A stretch of 64,000 bases of DNA from Acanthochromis polyacanthus (lineage: Eukaryota > Chordata > Actinopteri > Pomacentridae): the NCBI RefSeq assembly GCF_021347895.1, contig NC_067122.1, forward strand, positions 32,773,215 to 32,837,214, in the 5' to 3' direction. The notes under the pieces were generated by a model. It saw only the letters and a program-made list of their open reading frames with translations. It had not been told where the DNA came from and made no database searches. Below, in pieces: positions 1-12,200 of this stretch. The position numbers and the translations under genes were made by a program. Within the stretch, counting starts at the first letter, position 1. Every line of letters starts with the position of its first letter.

Positions 1-628
1 AATGACAGCTTGGATAAAAACGTGGTTGTGTATAAATTGTGCAACAAAGAGTTTGCTTATCACTGCAGCATTTCAAAAGGTGTTGGTGTTAGCACCAGAG
101 CTAGCATTAACTACAACAGTCCCGATAGCAGCAAATGGTGCGGCTATTCCATAATACACCCCTTTTCAAGACATTGAAAGTGCTTGAGTTCATAAAAAGC
201 CTTAAAATGTTGAATATAATCACTATAATTACACTTGAAGTTTACAATAATCAATGTAGTAGACAGATGAAAAATGTAGATAAATAGAAATAATACCATC
301 ATTTTTGTTATTTAAGTTCACGTATATGTTTATTCATCAATTCAGTCATCAACCAAAATTTATTTGAATTGAAAAAATTGTTGTCAAATACTGCCATTTG
401 ACAAAAATGTGATAAATCACGAGTAATTTGATTCATTTTTTAAAATTGTGCCCCACCACTAGTTTTAACAGAATCTCTGGGGTGAATCACCGATGTCAGA
501 GAGAGGTCATACTTTTATATAAAATCAGCCACTTTGGTGTTTGAAAAGGGAATGAGAGAATCACCACTGAGCACCCTGTAAATATCAATCAAATTAATCA
601 AAGATATATGAATGAAATGAATGTAGAC
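1..628. other. No gene seen
   Basis: AT-rich unique-looking sequence. Neither strand shows a long open frame, a repeat I recognise or an RNA gene. Confidence 0.5.
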
Positions 629-711
629 ACTCTGCCCAAGACACACTCTTGGGCAGAGTGTGTCTTGCAGAACTTTCTCTGCCCAAGAAAGTTCCTTGAA
701 GGAACTTTCTT
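629..711. repeat. Pair of adjacent hairpins
   Basis: Two near-perfect inverted repeats lie side by side. The first pairs 629-642 with 647-660 (CACTCTGCCCAAGA against its complement). A shifted pairing of the ACACACTCT/AGAGTGTGT arms is also possible. The second pairs 685-695 with 701-711 (AAGAAAGTTCC around a 5-base loop). The element CTGCCCAAG occurs again just before the second hairpin. It could be a foldback element or a mutational palindrome; no function is evident. Confidence 0.7.
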
Positions 712-1060
712 AAAGTCCAGTGGATTGATTTAAACAACTTTGGATAACCATGACCTGGATGAATGAGAACCTACACAGATATAGTAAAACAAAGAATACA
801 GTGTCTACATCCTGTACCGACCAATCACAGCTTCCCATCTTTCATGAAATATTTTGTTTTGCTTTTTTTGGCATGTTTGTTTTAGATAGAATAAGAATGT
901 TGGCAGACAGAAAATATTCTTCTTCTAATAATTTGACTCATTTCACTTCTGAGGAAGCAGCTGTTTCCTAGAAATTGTGTTTTCACACAACTAAACTGTG
1001 ACAGCAACTACTTTCTAAAGCAAAGGTAACTGCACAATGGAGAAACTTAGTTAATTTGTG

Positions 1061-1064
<4 letters not shown>

Positions 1065-1095
<31 letters not shown>
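1065..1095. repeat. (TA)n microsatellite
   Basis: About 15 uninterrupted TA units directly precede the 3' end of the minus-strand SINE, a common position for simple repeats next to retroposon tails. Confidence 0.95.
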
Positions 1096-1097
<2 letters not shown>

Positions 1098-1098
<1 letters not shown>

Positions 1099-1446
1099 TC
1101 ATCCATCCTCAATATACCGCTTTATCCTCAGTATGGTCATGGGGGGTGCTGGAGTCTATCCCAGCTGACTCAGGTGAAGGCAGGGGACACCCTGGACAGG
1201 TCACCAGTCTGTCACAGGGCTACATATACAGACACACAATCACACTCACATTCACACCTACGGACTATTTAGAGTAACCAATTAACCTCAGCATATTTTT
1301 GGACTGTGGGAGGAAGCCGGAGTACCCGGAGAAAACCCACGCATGCACAGGGAGAACATGCAAACTCCATGCAGAAAGATCCCAGGTCCAGGCCGGGATT
1401 TGAACCGGGGATCTTCTTGCTGCAAGGTAAAAGTGCTAACCACTAC
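1098..1446 (-). mobile_element. tRNA-derived SINE, copy 1
   Basis: Read on the minus strand, the element starts at about 1446 with a tRNA-like head. It has GGTTAGCACTT as the A-box-like part and GGTTCAAATCC as the B-box-like part. A body shared with the other five copies in this window follows (TTTGCATGTTCTCCCTGTGC, then TGGGATAGACTCCAGC). It ends in a GGATGATG-type tail next to the (TA)n run. The Tc1 element beginning at 1456 lies just outside the head. Confidence 0.8.
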
Positions 1447-1455
1447 ATGTATATA

Positions 1456-3091
<1,636 letters not shown>

Positions 3092-3110
3092 TATATACAT
3101 ATAGATATTG

Positions 3111-3330
3111 AGAGATTAGAGGCAGGATTACAGGCTTGATTTCTACCCTGGATTTTATAGGGAGCCATGAGAGAGAAGCTAATGTAGGAGACACTGTCTG
3201 TCAGAATTCTGGCTGCAGCATTTTTCATCAGTTGGAGATTTTTCAGAGAAATATTGGGACATCCTGATAACAGGGTTAGGATAATAGTTATAAATGCATG
3301 GACAAGGTTTTCAGCATCACTCTAAGGCAG
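3111..3330. repeat. Fragment of a dispersed fish repeat
   Basis: The stretch with GGCTGCAGCATTTTTCATCA and GGGACATCCTGATAAC reads like an antisense LINE-associated sequence that I recall from many teleost genomes. It has no frame and no clear boundaries. This identification is from memory only. Confidence 0.35.
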
Positions 3331-3476
3331 GATCAATGCTTAAACTTGGGGTTTTCATACATAACTTGAAAATGCACATAAAACAGGTAGAGTGACAGGC
3401 ATCTCATTTACCACATGTTGGGTTAACTATCGTTTAACTAATATGTAGTCTGATGCAATAAAAGACCCATCATCGC

Positions 3477-3551
3477 TAGCTTGGAAAATCCAAACTGAAT
3501 CTCCATGTAATCTCCTATCTCCATGTTAGGAGATACAGGAGAGTCAGTTTG
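3477..3551. repeat. Left TIR and subterminal hairpin of the candidate transposon
   Basis: The TIR occupies 3477-3500. Its inner half is the outer arm of a hairpin pairing 3491-3517 with 3527-3551 around a loop of about 9 bases. The arms contain CAAACTGAATCTCC and GGAGAGTCAGTTTG with a few mismatches. The right end (13531-13595) has the same organisation with different hairpin sequence. Confidence 0.75.
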
Positions 3552-3705
3552 ACATTGTGCGAATTGAATCACGTTTCCCTCCCGGTACAGTTTGGTACGA
3601 CCAATCATAGCACGGGAGGCGGGAGTTAATGCTGCGTCATCTTCAGCGCTTGGATTACCCATAAAACACCTGCGCACCTCCCGTAACCAAACACAAACAT
3701 TCAAG

Positions 3706-6222
3706 ATGGCGACCGCAACACATCGATCTTTTACCACCGCTCTTTCTTCTGTTTTGAATGAGCTCGATTTGACCTTAAAACCACAGCAAGAAGTAGCTTT
3801 GAGGGCTTTTCTTTTTAAAAGTGACGTCTTTGCTACACTACCGACAGGATTTGGAAAAAGTCTGATTTATCAGCTTGCTCCACTCGTAGCTAAGAAAATG
3901 GGCCTGTATGCTAATCCAGTCATGGTGGTTGTTTCACCACTCTTGGCACTGATGGAACAACAAGTAAAGGATGCGAGTACATTTGGGGTCACTGCTATGC
4001 AGCTTGGTGAACACAGTGACAAAGACATTTTCAGCGGTCAAGCTCAGTTGTTGTTTGGAAGTCCGAAGGCATGGCTGCTAAATGATAAATGGCGTAATTT
4101 ATTGTCTAGCCAAACGGATCTTGTTGGTGTCGTAGTGGACGAGGTTCACCTGACATACAAATGGTACGTATTTTTTGTTTCTGTAAAATTACCTGATCCC
4201 TAATACCAAGGCTAAAAATGTAAACATTCTAATGTAAATGCTTTTGTCACAAGGGGCCAAGCTGGAAAGGGCAGGCGTGCTTTCAGAGATAGTTTCTCAA
4301 GGCTGGCTGAACTGCAATCCATGGTCAAAGCTGGTGAGATTTATTTTTACATTGTTAAATGACTACAGTAATATTAACAGTTACAAAGGATCAACAGTGT
4401 GATCTCAAAGGTAGCTGCAATACTCGTTGCACTCACATGCAAAAGATTTGATTTTCAATCGGTATGTGCATTAAAACCAGTCAAACCAGTTTTTATCCCA
4501 TTGAGATACATTCACTGCAGTCACATGCTGGCCTTGGTCCGATTACCCTAAAGATAACCAGTCAGTATGCTCAAACCAGTTCTTGTCCCATTGGAATACA
4601 TTAGAGCACCCTCTATTCTGTGACCCCCCTCCAACTTAATTAACATGTTCATATGCATTTTGGAAATCAGACCAAGGGTCTTAGTCCGACTTATGTGAGT
4701 GTTCTGCGGGGTGTGGATAGTGGATATGATACTATAGTTCCTCACTACAAAATGGAGGAATATATTGCAAGAGCTTGTTTAATATTTAGCCCAAGTGACT
4801 TATTTTAAGTTCCAAGTTACAATTATATAATTTAGCCTAGTTATGATCAAAAAATATATACGAGTATATATTAAAAACTGTCAATATGACAGTAATGACA
4901 ATAATTTACAGGAATGACAGTTAAGGTCAATATGTCCCCCCAGTTATGTATTCATAATTTTTTAAATCATTGCTATGACATATTTACAGTTGAATTACAA
5001 ATTGTTTTTTTTTTCACCAGGTACACCAACATTGACACTGACAGCTTCTGCAGAGCAATGGTGATAAGGCAGCTACTTCTGGACAACCCAATGGTTTTGA
5101 CAGAGAGTCCTAACAGATCAAACATCAGACTTGGAGTCCAGCATATTTCTGGAGATTCTCTGGACTGTCTGGACTGGATTGTAGAGGAGCTAAAAGACAA
5201 AAGGCTGTCGATGTCTCCGATAATAATTTACTGCCGGACATTAAAAGCTGTTGGGAGAGTCATCTGCTATTTAAAAGCAGAATTGGGTGAGGATTCTTGG
5301 GTTGACAGGGATCCGGAGCACAAACTTGAGAACTTGCTTGTTGGCATGTATCACAGTAAAACGCTTTCAGAAAATAAAAATTACGTGCTATCCTCTTTCA
5401 GCAGAAATGGCAATTGTAGAGTTGTGGTGGCCACAACAGCTCTTGGTATGGGATTAAATTTTCCTAATGTGTCCCATGTAGTTTTATACGGTGTACCTGA
5501 GGATGTGGAAGTAATTGTTCAGGAGATTGGCAGGGCGGGGAGAAACGGGGCGCAGTCACATGCTGTGATTTACAGTATTAAACAAAATACAAATGTGGAT
5601 GGCACAGTAAAAGAGCTGCTGAATGTAGCCCCGAGTAGATGCATCCGAAAAGCTTTGTACAGTCATTTTGATGAAGATCCCATCTGTTCTTCCAGGATAT
5701 TTGTGCTGTACATATTGTCACTTAAAATGTGTCTGCCACCCTGACGGGTGCAAGGAGCCCTTAGCTTCGTATGAGCGACCCCGAAGTGACGCATCTGTAT
5801 TCACTAAAAGTAGAGAGCTAACGGATGATGACAGAGTACTGTTAAGAGATTTGCTGGAGCAATACCAAGACCATTTGCTTCATGAAACTACACACCTTTG
5901 TACTAGTAAAACTGCTTGCACTGGTTTTGGTGTAGAACTCATTGAGGCCATCATAGAGCACAGTTCCAGAATCTTTGATGTGTCTTACAAAACTTCACAC
6001 CTTCCAGTTTTTGCATACAAGCATGCTGAAGGTATTCTCTGAATAGTTCAAGAGGTTTTTGAGGATATTGAAAACTGTCCAAGTCCAGCAGATTCTGACA
6101 TTGATTCCTTTTCGATTCCTGATATAAATTACAGCGGGTACTTTGATGTAGAAGAGACCCAGGGTGCGTCATCGCTTAGCAGTTCAGAGTCAGGAATAGC
6201 TCCATTGGAATGCTCATACTGA
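3706..6222 (+). pseudogene. RecQ-family DNA helicase gene, decayed, three exons
   Basis: RecQ proteins are 3'-5' superfamily 2 DNA helicases. The start is ATG 3706 in a good context (caagATGG). Exons are 3706-4163, 4254-4333 and 5021-6222, with GT-AG introns. Motifs in order: Walker A (LPTGFGKS), Ia (VVSPLLALMEQQV), II (VVDEVH, a DEVH box), III (PTLTLTASA at the start of exon 3), IV (IIIYCRT), V (TTALGMGLNFPNV) and VI (QEIGRAGRNG). A cysteine-rich stretch (CCTYCHLKCVC) then resembles a RecQ zinc-binding region. There are three lesions: a frameshift near 5053-5058 just after motif III, a second near 5690-5697 before the cysteine stretch, and an in-frame TGA at 6040-6042. The terminal stop is at 6220-6222. 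It lies inside the TIR-bounded unit and converges on the DUF6589-like gene. HRDC-like sequence was not seen. Confidence 0.88.
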
Positions 6223-6790
6223 TTTTCATTTACTTTTTTTTTGTAATTACTGTGAATGAAGATATTCTCATTCTATATGTCATGCCTTTTCAGATAATGT
6301 CTAAAACAACTTGTATTTCTTACGAAACCATTTGAATATATCCCTAAATTTTGAATTACAACTGTTTCTTTGATGTGAACTACATGATGAATAATAAATA
6401 TTAAACATTTTAAATGATCAGAATTCTCTTTATTTTTTAAACAAAGAACCACAGTAAGTTTTCTTTTGCAACATGAAAAAAGTACGGTGGCCCTGAAGTG
6501 CAAACCACAACAGCAAATAACTAAACACTTTGGCAAATAACTAAACACAACAGCAAATTAAAAAACACAACGGCAAATAACTAAACACTTTGGCAAATAA
6601 CTAAACACAACGGCAAATAACTAAACACAACGGCAAATAGCTCTGTATACCAGAAGAGGTAGGTACTTGTGGCGGTATTAACCGTCCGTGATTGGACGAG
6701 AGAGAGAGAGAGAAGGAGAACTTGCTTGATTGGACGAAAGCACCGTTTAACCTTTGACCAGGAAGTTATTGTGCATTTGGTGTGGTTTAA

Positions 6791-7308
6791 CCCGTTAAGC
6801 TTCAGTGTACCGCCGGCGGTACACCTACTAATTTGCATAGGAATTTCAAGAATGTCCGACGGCTGCAAACACGATTATACAAACACTATACACCGATGGA
6901 AAGCTTAGATTCTCATGAATCCGCCGGTATAAACCACTTTCAGATGCGATTACTACAGCGGGTGAGAAAAACACATTTGTCCGACAAAAACGAATATTCA
7001 TCCATCCGTTCTCTATACATGGCTTCAACGCACACAGCGCGACTCACATTTCCGGGTTCATTACTACACACAACAAACGGCCATAATCCAACCTTTTACA
7101 TCCAGACAACACAAGCCAGTAAACTATTTTGTCCAAAACATGTCCTGAAGTCGGTATAAAATCCCCGAATCGGTCGTTTTCAAGGAAATGCACCTCGCGA
7201 TGCCCGTCCAATATTCCCCGTATTTTTCGTAATTTTTTTTATTTAAAAATAGAATATTAGCGATTTTTTTGTACTGAAAACGGCTGGAATTGACTGAAGC
7301 TTAAAGGG
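6791..7308. mobile_element. piggyBac-like MITE, copy 1
   Basis: A 518-bp insertion flanked by TTAA on both sides (6787-6790 and 7309-7312). Its terminal inverted repeats are about 17 bp, CCCGTTAAGCTTCAGTG against CCCTTTAAGCTTCAGTC. TTAA duplication with CCC...GGG ends is the piggyBac signature. It has no coding capacity. A diverged copy lies at about 62195-62752. Just inside the left end is the palindrome GTACCGCCGGCGGTAC. Confidence 0.88.
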
Positions 7309-8009
7309 TTAAACATTCGCATTACCGGCATATCTATGGTTACCGGTGAGCGATATTTTTTTTCTCCATAGGATAGATCCGGGAATCTCATAAATATTAA
7401 TGAGCCGGCTGATGAAGGCGCCTCGTGATTGGCTGGTAATCCGAGTGATGAAGGCGCTTCCGTGAATCTGTGCGGAGCCTGTCATGTCAGTCATCTGCTG
7501 TTCTCTTTTCTATTATGCATAATGTCATATAAATATGTGGGTTCATGGAATTTGAACATCAGTATTTAATGATGTAAACACATTATATATTAAAAATAAA
7601 TGTATTTTGTGTATTAACAGTGTATTTAAGTCCATTCATTCAAGAACCTTTTATCAAGTTCTAATCAAGTTACAAGAAATATTTTACAATCAGTGTGCTG
7701 GGGTCATCGTTGTCTGTGGAAAAGTCAAACATCACTATCTGATTTTTCACGGACAACGATTTGGGGGTTGAAATCAGCACTACTATTACAAATAGCAAAA
7801 CTTTTTATTCACGTGACCCTGTTCTAATAAAGCTTTAACAAACATTTTACACAACATATTAATAACAGTGCATTAAAATAAACAAACCTTTAATGAATTA
7901 AACACAGCTAAACTAGTGTGTTCCACCGAGTGACATGTTCTCCTGCACACAGTGGGCAAGACAGTGAGGAGCACTCCTCTTTCTCCCTGTTTTGTAATAT
8001 CTACAGCCG

Positions 8010-8190
8010 CAGCCCCGTGTCCCCCCGACGAGCCGCCGCGGCAATGATGCGGGCTGTCGCCGCTCATCAGCTCCGCGTCAGGGGCCATGGAGCTCACCGC
8101 CACCCCGCCGTGGAGGCTGCCAATGCAGTCCATTGTCATGTCCGTGTTCATGGCGTAAGCGTCCAGGTCCTTGGCCAGGCATCGATAGGT
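8010..8190 (-). pseudogene. Captured exon fragment resembling the Onecut N-terminus
   Basis: On the minus strand from about 8190 a GC-rich segment encodes TYRCLAKDLDAYAMN, then TMDCIGSLHGG and SSMAPDAELMSGDSPHH. From memory this matches the start of vertebrate ONECUT2 (HNF-6 beta; YRCLTKDLEG.AMN...TM..LG.LHG), a cut-homeodomain transcription factor. Only the N-terminal tail is present, with no CUT or homeodomain. The GC content is far higher than in the surrounding element. The fragment directly abuts the right inverted repeat, and GGCCAGGCATC/GATGCCTGGCC forms a small palindrome at the junction. It is best read as a host-gene fragment carried by a DNA transposon rather than a functional gene. 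Confidence 0.72.
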
Positions 8191-8439
8191 GTGATGCCTG
8201 GCCAATCAAGCAAGTTCTCCTTCTCTCTCTCTCTCTCGTCCAATCACGGACGATTAATACCGCCACAAGTACCTACCTCTTCCGGTATACAGAGCTATTT
8301 GCCGTTGTGTTTAGTTATTTGCCGTTGTGTTTAGTTATTTGCCAATGTGTTTCTTAATTTGCTGTTGTGTTTAGTCATTTGCCAATATGTTTAGTTATTT
8401 GCTGTTGTGGTTTGCACTTCAGGGCCACCGTAAAAAAGG

Positions 8440-9215
8440 GTGAAAAAACCAATCTCTATCTACCAAAAACAGTATAAGTAAAACAAAACAATGTGAGCGA
8501 AAAGCTTTATCTTCACCTGAAGGTATGTACAACATAATAACTTTTAAGAAAGTGCAAAACCAATTTAAATGGACAAAAAAACAGTATAAAGAAAACAAGA
8601 TAAAGAGTGAAAAGCTTCATTATCTTCCCATCAAGATATGTGCTACATTTTAAAGACCTTTTAAGAAGGTTCAACTTCTAAGAAAGTGCAAAAATTTGAA
8701 ATAAATAAAAAAAAATCACGTATAATCATAACCTTCACAATAAGTTTTCTTTTCCAACATTAAAAGATAAAGGGTGAACTATAATGTAGAAAAGTTTAGC
8801 ATGACAAGAAAATAACAAATCTAAATCTACGAAATACAATCTAAATTAAAACAAAAGAATGTAAACTGTTTTATTATCTTCATTTGAAGATATGTGCTAC
8901 ATTTATAAGAAACCTTTAGGAAGTGCAAACATGAAAAAAATTAAATAAATAACTAAAAAATAGTATTACACTGCATACTTATAACATTCACAGTAAGTTT
9001 TCTTTTGCAACATGAGAAAAAAATGTCCTATAATGTAGAAATATGTTTAGCATAATAATAAAACAACAAATATAAATTCTAAATTCACAAAATACAGTAT
9101 TAGTTTAAACAAAGCAATATAAAATGTTTTTTTTGTTTATCTTCACCTGAAGATATGCGCTACATTTCAAAGAACTTTTAAGAAAGTGCAAAATGACAAA
9201 ATAGTAAAATAACCG
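8440..9215. repeat. Imperfect tandem repeats of about 260 bp
   Basis: Landmarks recur in order. ATCTTCACCTGAAG or similar followed by ATGTGCTACAT appears near 8509, 8612, 8873 and 9139. AGTTTTCTTTTGCAACAT appears near 8742 and 8995, and once more before the long-TIR insertion near 6455. The spacing between the last three units is about 260 bp. The array fills the space between the 3' ends of the two convergent genes and is split by the 6483-8432 insertion. Confidence 0.75.
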
Positions 9216-9266
9216 ATAACAACTGATCCATAGGTCAAATTACAGTCATGCTCAAAAGAATTGTTT

Positions 9267-12200
9267 TCAAATGGGAACATTTCTCCAGTCTTTTAGTTTG
9301 TCTTTCATCCACTGGCACAGGGAATCGTATTTTAACTTTCCCAGAAGGTCGTTTTGGAAGGAAGGGAATGATCTAAACTCCCTGTGTGGTTGGCACTTGA
9401 AGAGTTTGACTTTCATGAAAATGTCAACAAGGCTCTCAATGTCATTTAGGTCTGAATGTGTGCGGTGCCGTCCACTAGGTGTTGTGACCCGAAGTTCTCC
9501 ATCAATGTTGTCCATAAATTCCTTTAGGACACCAATTGACCGACTCACTCTGTCTGCTGACTTCTCATTCAAGTTTGGACCAAGCCCCTTCAAAAATGAC
9601 TTAAGGTAGTTGTTAAGATGCTCCAGGTGAAGGTCGAGAGGTATGTTGTTTTTTTTTCCCTCCCCGGTCATTCCAAAAGCGGTTCCAAGTGACGCTGTGA
9701 GCCATTCGAGGTGACAGTGTGCAATTGACCTGTACAGTCATCAGAAAAGTGCTGTAAGCATAGTGGCTGTGGCCATATGCTTTATAGTAAAGGAGTGCTA
9801 CTTTATAGAGGCGAAGTAGACGTTCACCGTCTCCTTCTTTGACTGCATCCAGCATGTCAAGTAACAAAAAGCCAAATCCAAGTCTTGTCTCAGAGTGCTC
9901 CTTCTTGTGATCCTTTTTGGATGATGTGGAGGTAATGGGGGGACATGACTGAGTAGATGACACTAGGTTGTGCTTTTTACACTCATGGATTTGCTTTGCT
10001 TTCTCAGAAAGGTATTTTTTTCCACAATCTTCTTTACAACATGTGAAGTGCACCTTTTCTGGACCTTCTGGTCGGACCATAGTATCAAGCAAAACAAACG
10101 TGTCAACAACTTCTCTAGCCTTTGCATGTAACCACTCTCTCTTCTCCTCCTCTGTTCCTGTCAGCACTGCCTTAGGAATGAAGTCTGTTGGAGTGTCTAT
10201 AGACCAAAAAAAAAAAAAAAGATTATTTCCTATAATTTCACAGTGTTCAATAAACATGAAGTATATATACAATTAAAATGTATCTTGGCTATACCTTTCA
10301 TATCTTTGAGGCTGAAGTTCTCCATCGCTGCAGCCAGGAAGAGAGCCACTGTATCTTTCTTCATAAAGCTTTTGTACTCGTTGTATGCTGCATTGGGACC
10401 CTGTTTGAGCACCTAAAATATAGAATTGAATTGAATTGAACTGAGTGGAATTTATTTGAGTTGAGTTGATTAGAGTTGAGTTTAGACAGACAGATAGGAG
10501 AGTTTATGATACTTACTTTAGCACATTCATGTTGGCATAGAGTGTGCCATGATCTTTCGCTGATTCCTTTTTGACGAATATTTTGTGGTGGATATACAAT
10601 GCAACCCACATAATGTAATCAATTATTGTAATAAAACAATTGAGGCATAGTAAAAGACAAGAATGTTTTACCTGAAGCAAGTTTCTTATAGCGTGCCAGT
10701 CTTCGAGCTTGAACGCCAGTCCTTCAAACCGTCCCTCTTTGGTAGCAGCATCTGCGAAAACCCATTGTACATTACAGCAGTTGCCTTCCATCAGGCGGTC
10801 CCCACCCACCAATACACAAGAAACCCCATCAGGTCCTCGTGGTACATATCTGAAAGAAAAACAGAGTATATATAGAAATAAAGCAAAACAAAAAGAATTG
10901 ATAGTTGGCTACAATGCAGACTTAAGAAAAAGACATACTCTTTTTGCAGATGTTGTAGCACATTCACAAGCTCTGTGGTTTTATTCTCATTTTTGAAGAT
11001 AATGCCAAGTGGGTACTGAAATGAAGATGCAAAGTAATACCATTAAAGTAGTTATAGCTATATTACAGATGTGTTGATAGTGTTGTTGTTTTTTGTTGGT
11101 GTTCACTTACATCAGTGGAACGCTGCGCTGTTTCATCTGAATATTGGTGTGGTATCTGTTGCACCACAACTTTTGCCAAGGGTTTGAAGGCATCCAAATA
11201 CTCTGTTAGAATTCAGCTTCCCAACACAGTGAATTCTCTGCGGGTATGATGTTGAATTTCAGGTCCAGGGAGTGAGCGAATGATGTCATACTTTGAAACA
11301 TCAACTACTGGTTTTTCATTGCTGAGATGGTTAATTGGAATGCGATCCTCAACAGCTATGTGATGAACCCAGTGAATTGACTTATTGGTATGTAGTGAGG
11401 ACTGGTGGTGTGCTTTCACAAATAAGTCTATATTGTCAAAAATAATAGAGTATGATGCAGGTGGAGCTGGTTGTGAAGATGGAGCTGGCAGTAAAGATGA
11501 AGTGCTTGTGGATGTGTTCTGGACATCTTCAAGTTCTGCATTATGCAGTTGGCTGAAAGGCAGGTCTGTAAGGTGATCAGATTCAACACCATCACCTGTT
11601 TGAAAAGATTTGCATGAGTAAACATTTAATAAACAATTCTGGTTGCATGATATGTGCACTAATATCTTACTTGTCAATGTAAGGTCTTCCATGCACTTGG
11701 AGATCTCCAGTTCCAAGCGCCTTTCAACTGTATCTGTGAGGAAAAGTTCATTGCTGACTTTTAATGTTTGGAGAGATTCTCCACAAAGTTTGGCTATCTC
11801 TTTCTGCCTTCCTATAGCATTGCTGTAGTTAGTTGTGATGGCCATTTTTGACAGCCTATTAAAGGCAGCCTTTTTAGTTCCACCATGCTGCAAGATGCTG
11901 TTAATATAATAGGCAAAGGCTGATAAATGAGGTTCCCTTCCTCTCAATGCTACAGATAGACCAGCACAAAGAGCTGGGACATTGTTTTGCTAATTGTTTG
12001 GAAAATGCTTAAGAGGAAAGGAGACCGACGCTCAAGGTCCAGCAAAAGGTTTGAAAATGAGAATGCCTTCAGATCTTCTCCTGAACACTTCCAGAGCATG
12101 AATCCATGGTGTGGATTGCATAGGTGGATGCATTCTTTTTCCAGTAAGCCAATTATTTGGGGTTTTAATTCAGCCATGTGCTCTTTGTGAGATGAGATTA

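Larger units (their letters stand above)
6483..8432. mobile_element. Long-TIR DNA element with captured gene fragment
   Basis: The ends are long inverted repeats (6483-6734 and about 8209-8432) that start TACGGTGGCCCTGAAGTGC. They contain subterminal repeats of about 20 bp built on AACTAAACACAACGGCAAAT and a (GA)n tract. The flanks share AAAAAG (6477-6482 and 8433-8438), a possible 6-bp target duplication, but the poly-A context makes its length uncertain. The interior has no transposase. It holds a piggyBac-like MITE (6791-7308) and a GC-rich segment that encodes a Onecut-like peptide on the minus strand. The element is non-autonomous and its superfamily is unassigned. It interrupts a tandem-repeat tract between the helicase and DUF6589-like genes. 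Confidence 0.85.

Noticed and set aside
1360..1446. Possible tRNA genes at the SINE heads (also 19740, 20800, 36540, 58660, 59390)
   Set aside because: A- and B-box-like elements are present, but the heads do not fold into a complete cloverleaf by eye and are joined to SINE bodies, so they are not functional tRNA genes.
3592..3705. Upstream extension of the helicase frame
   Set aside because: In frame but begins at GTG or a weak context and contains promoter-like GC-rich sequence; ATG 3706 fits better.
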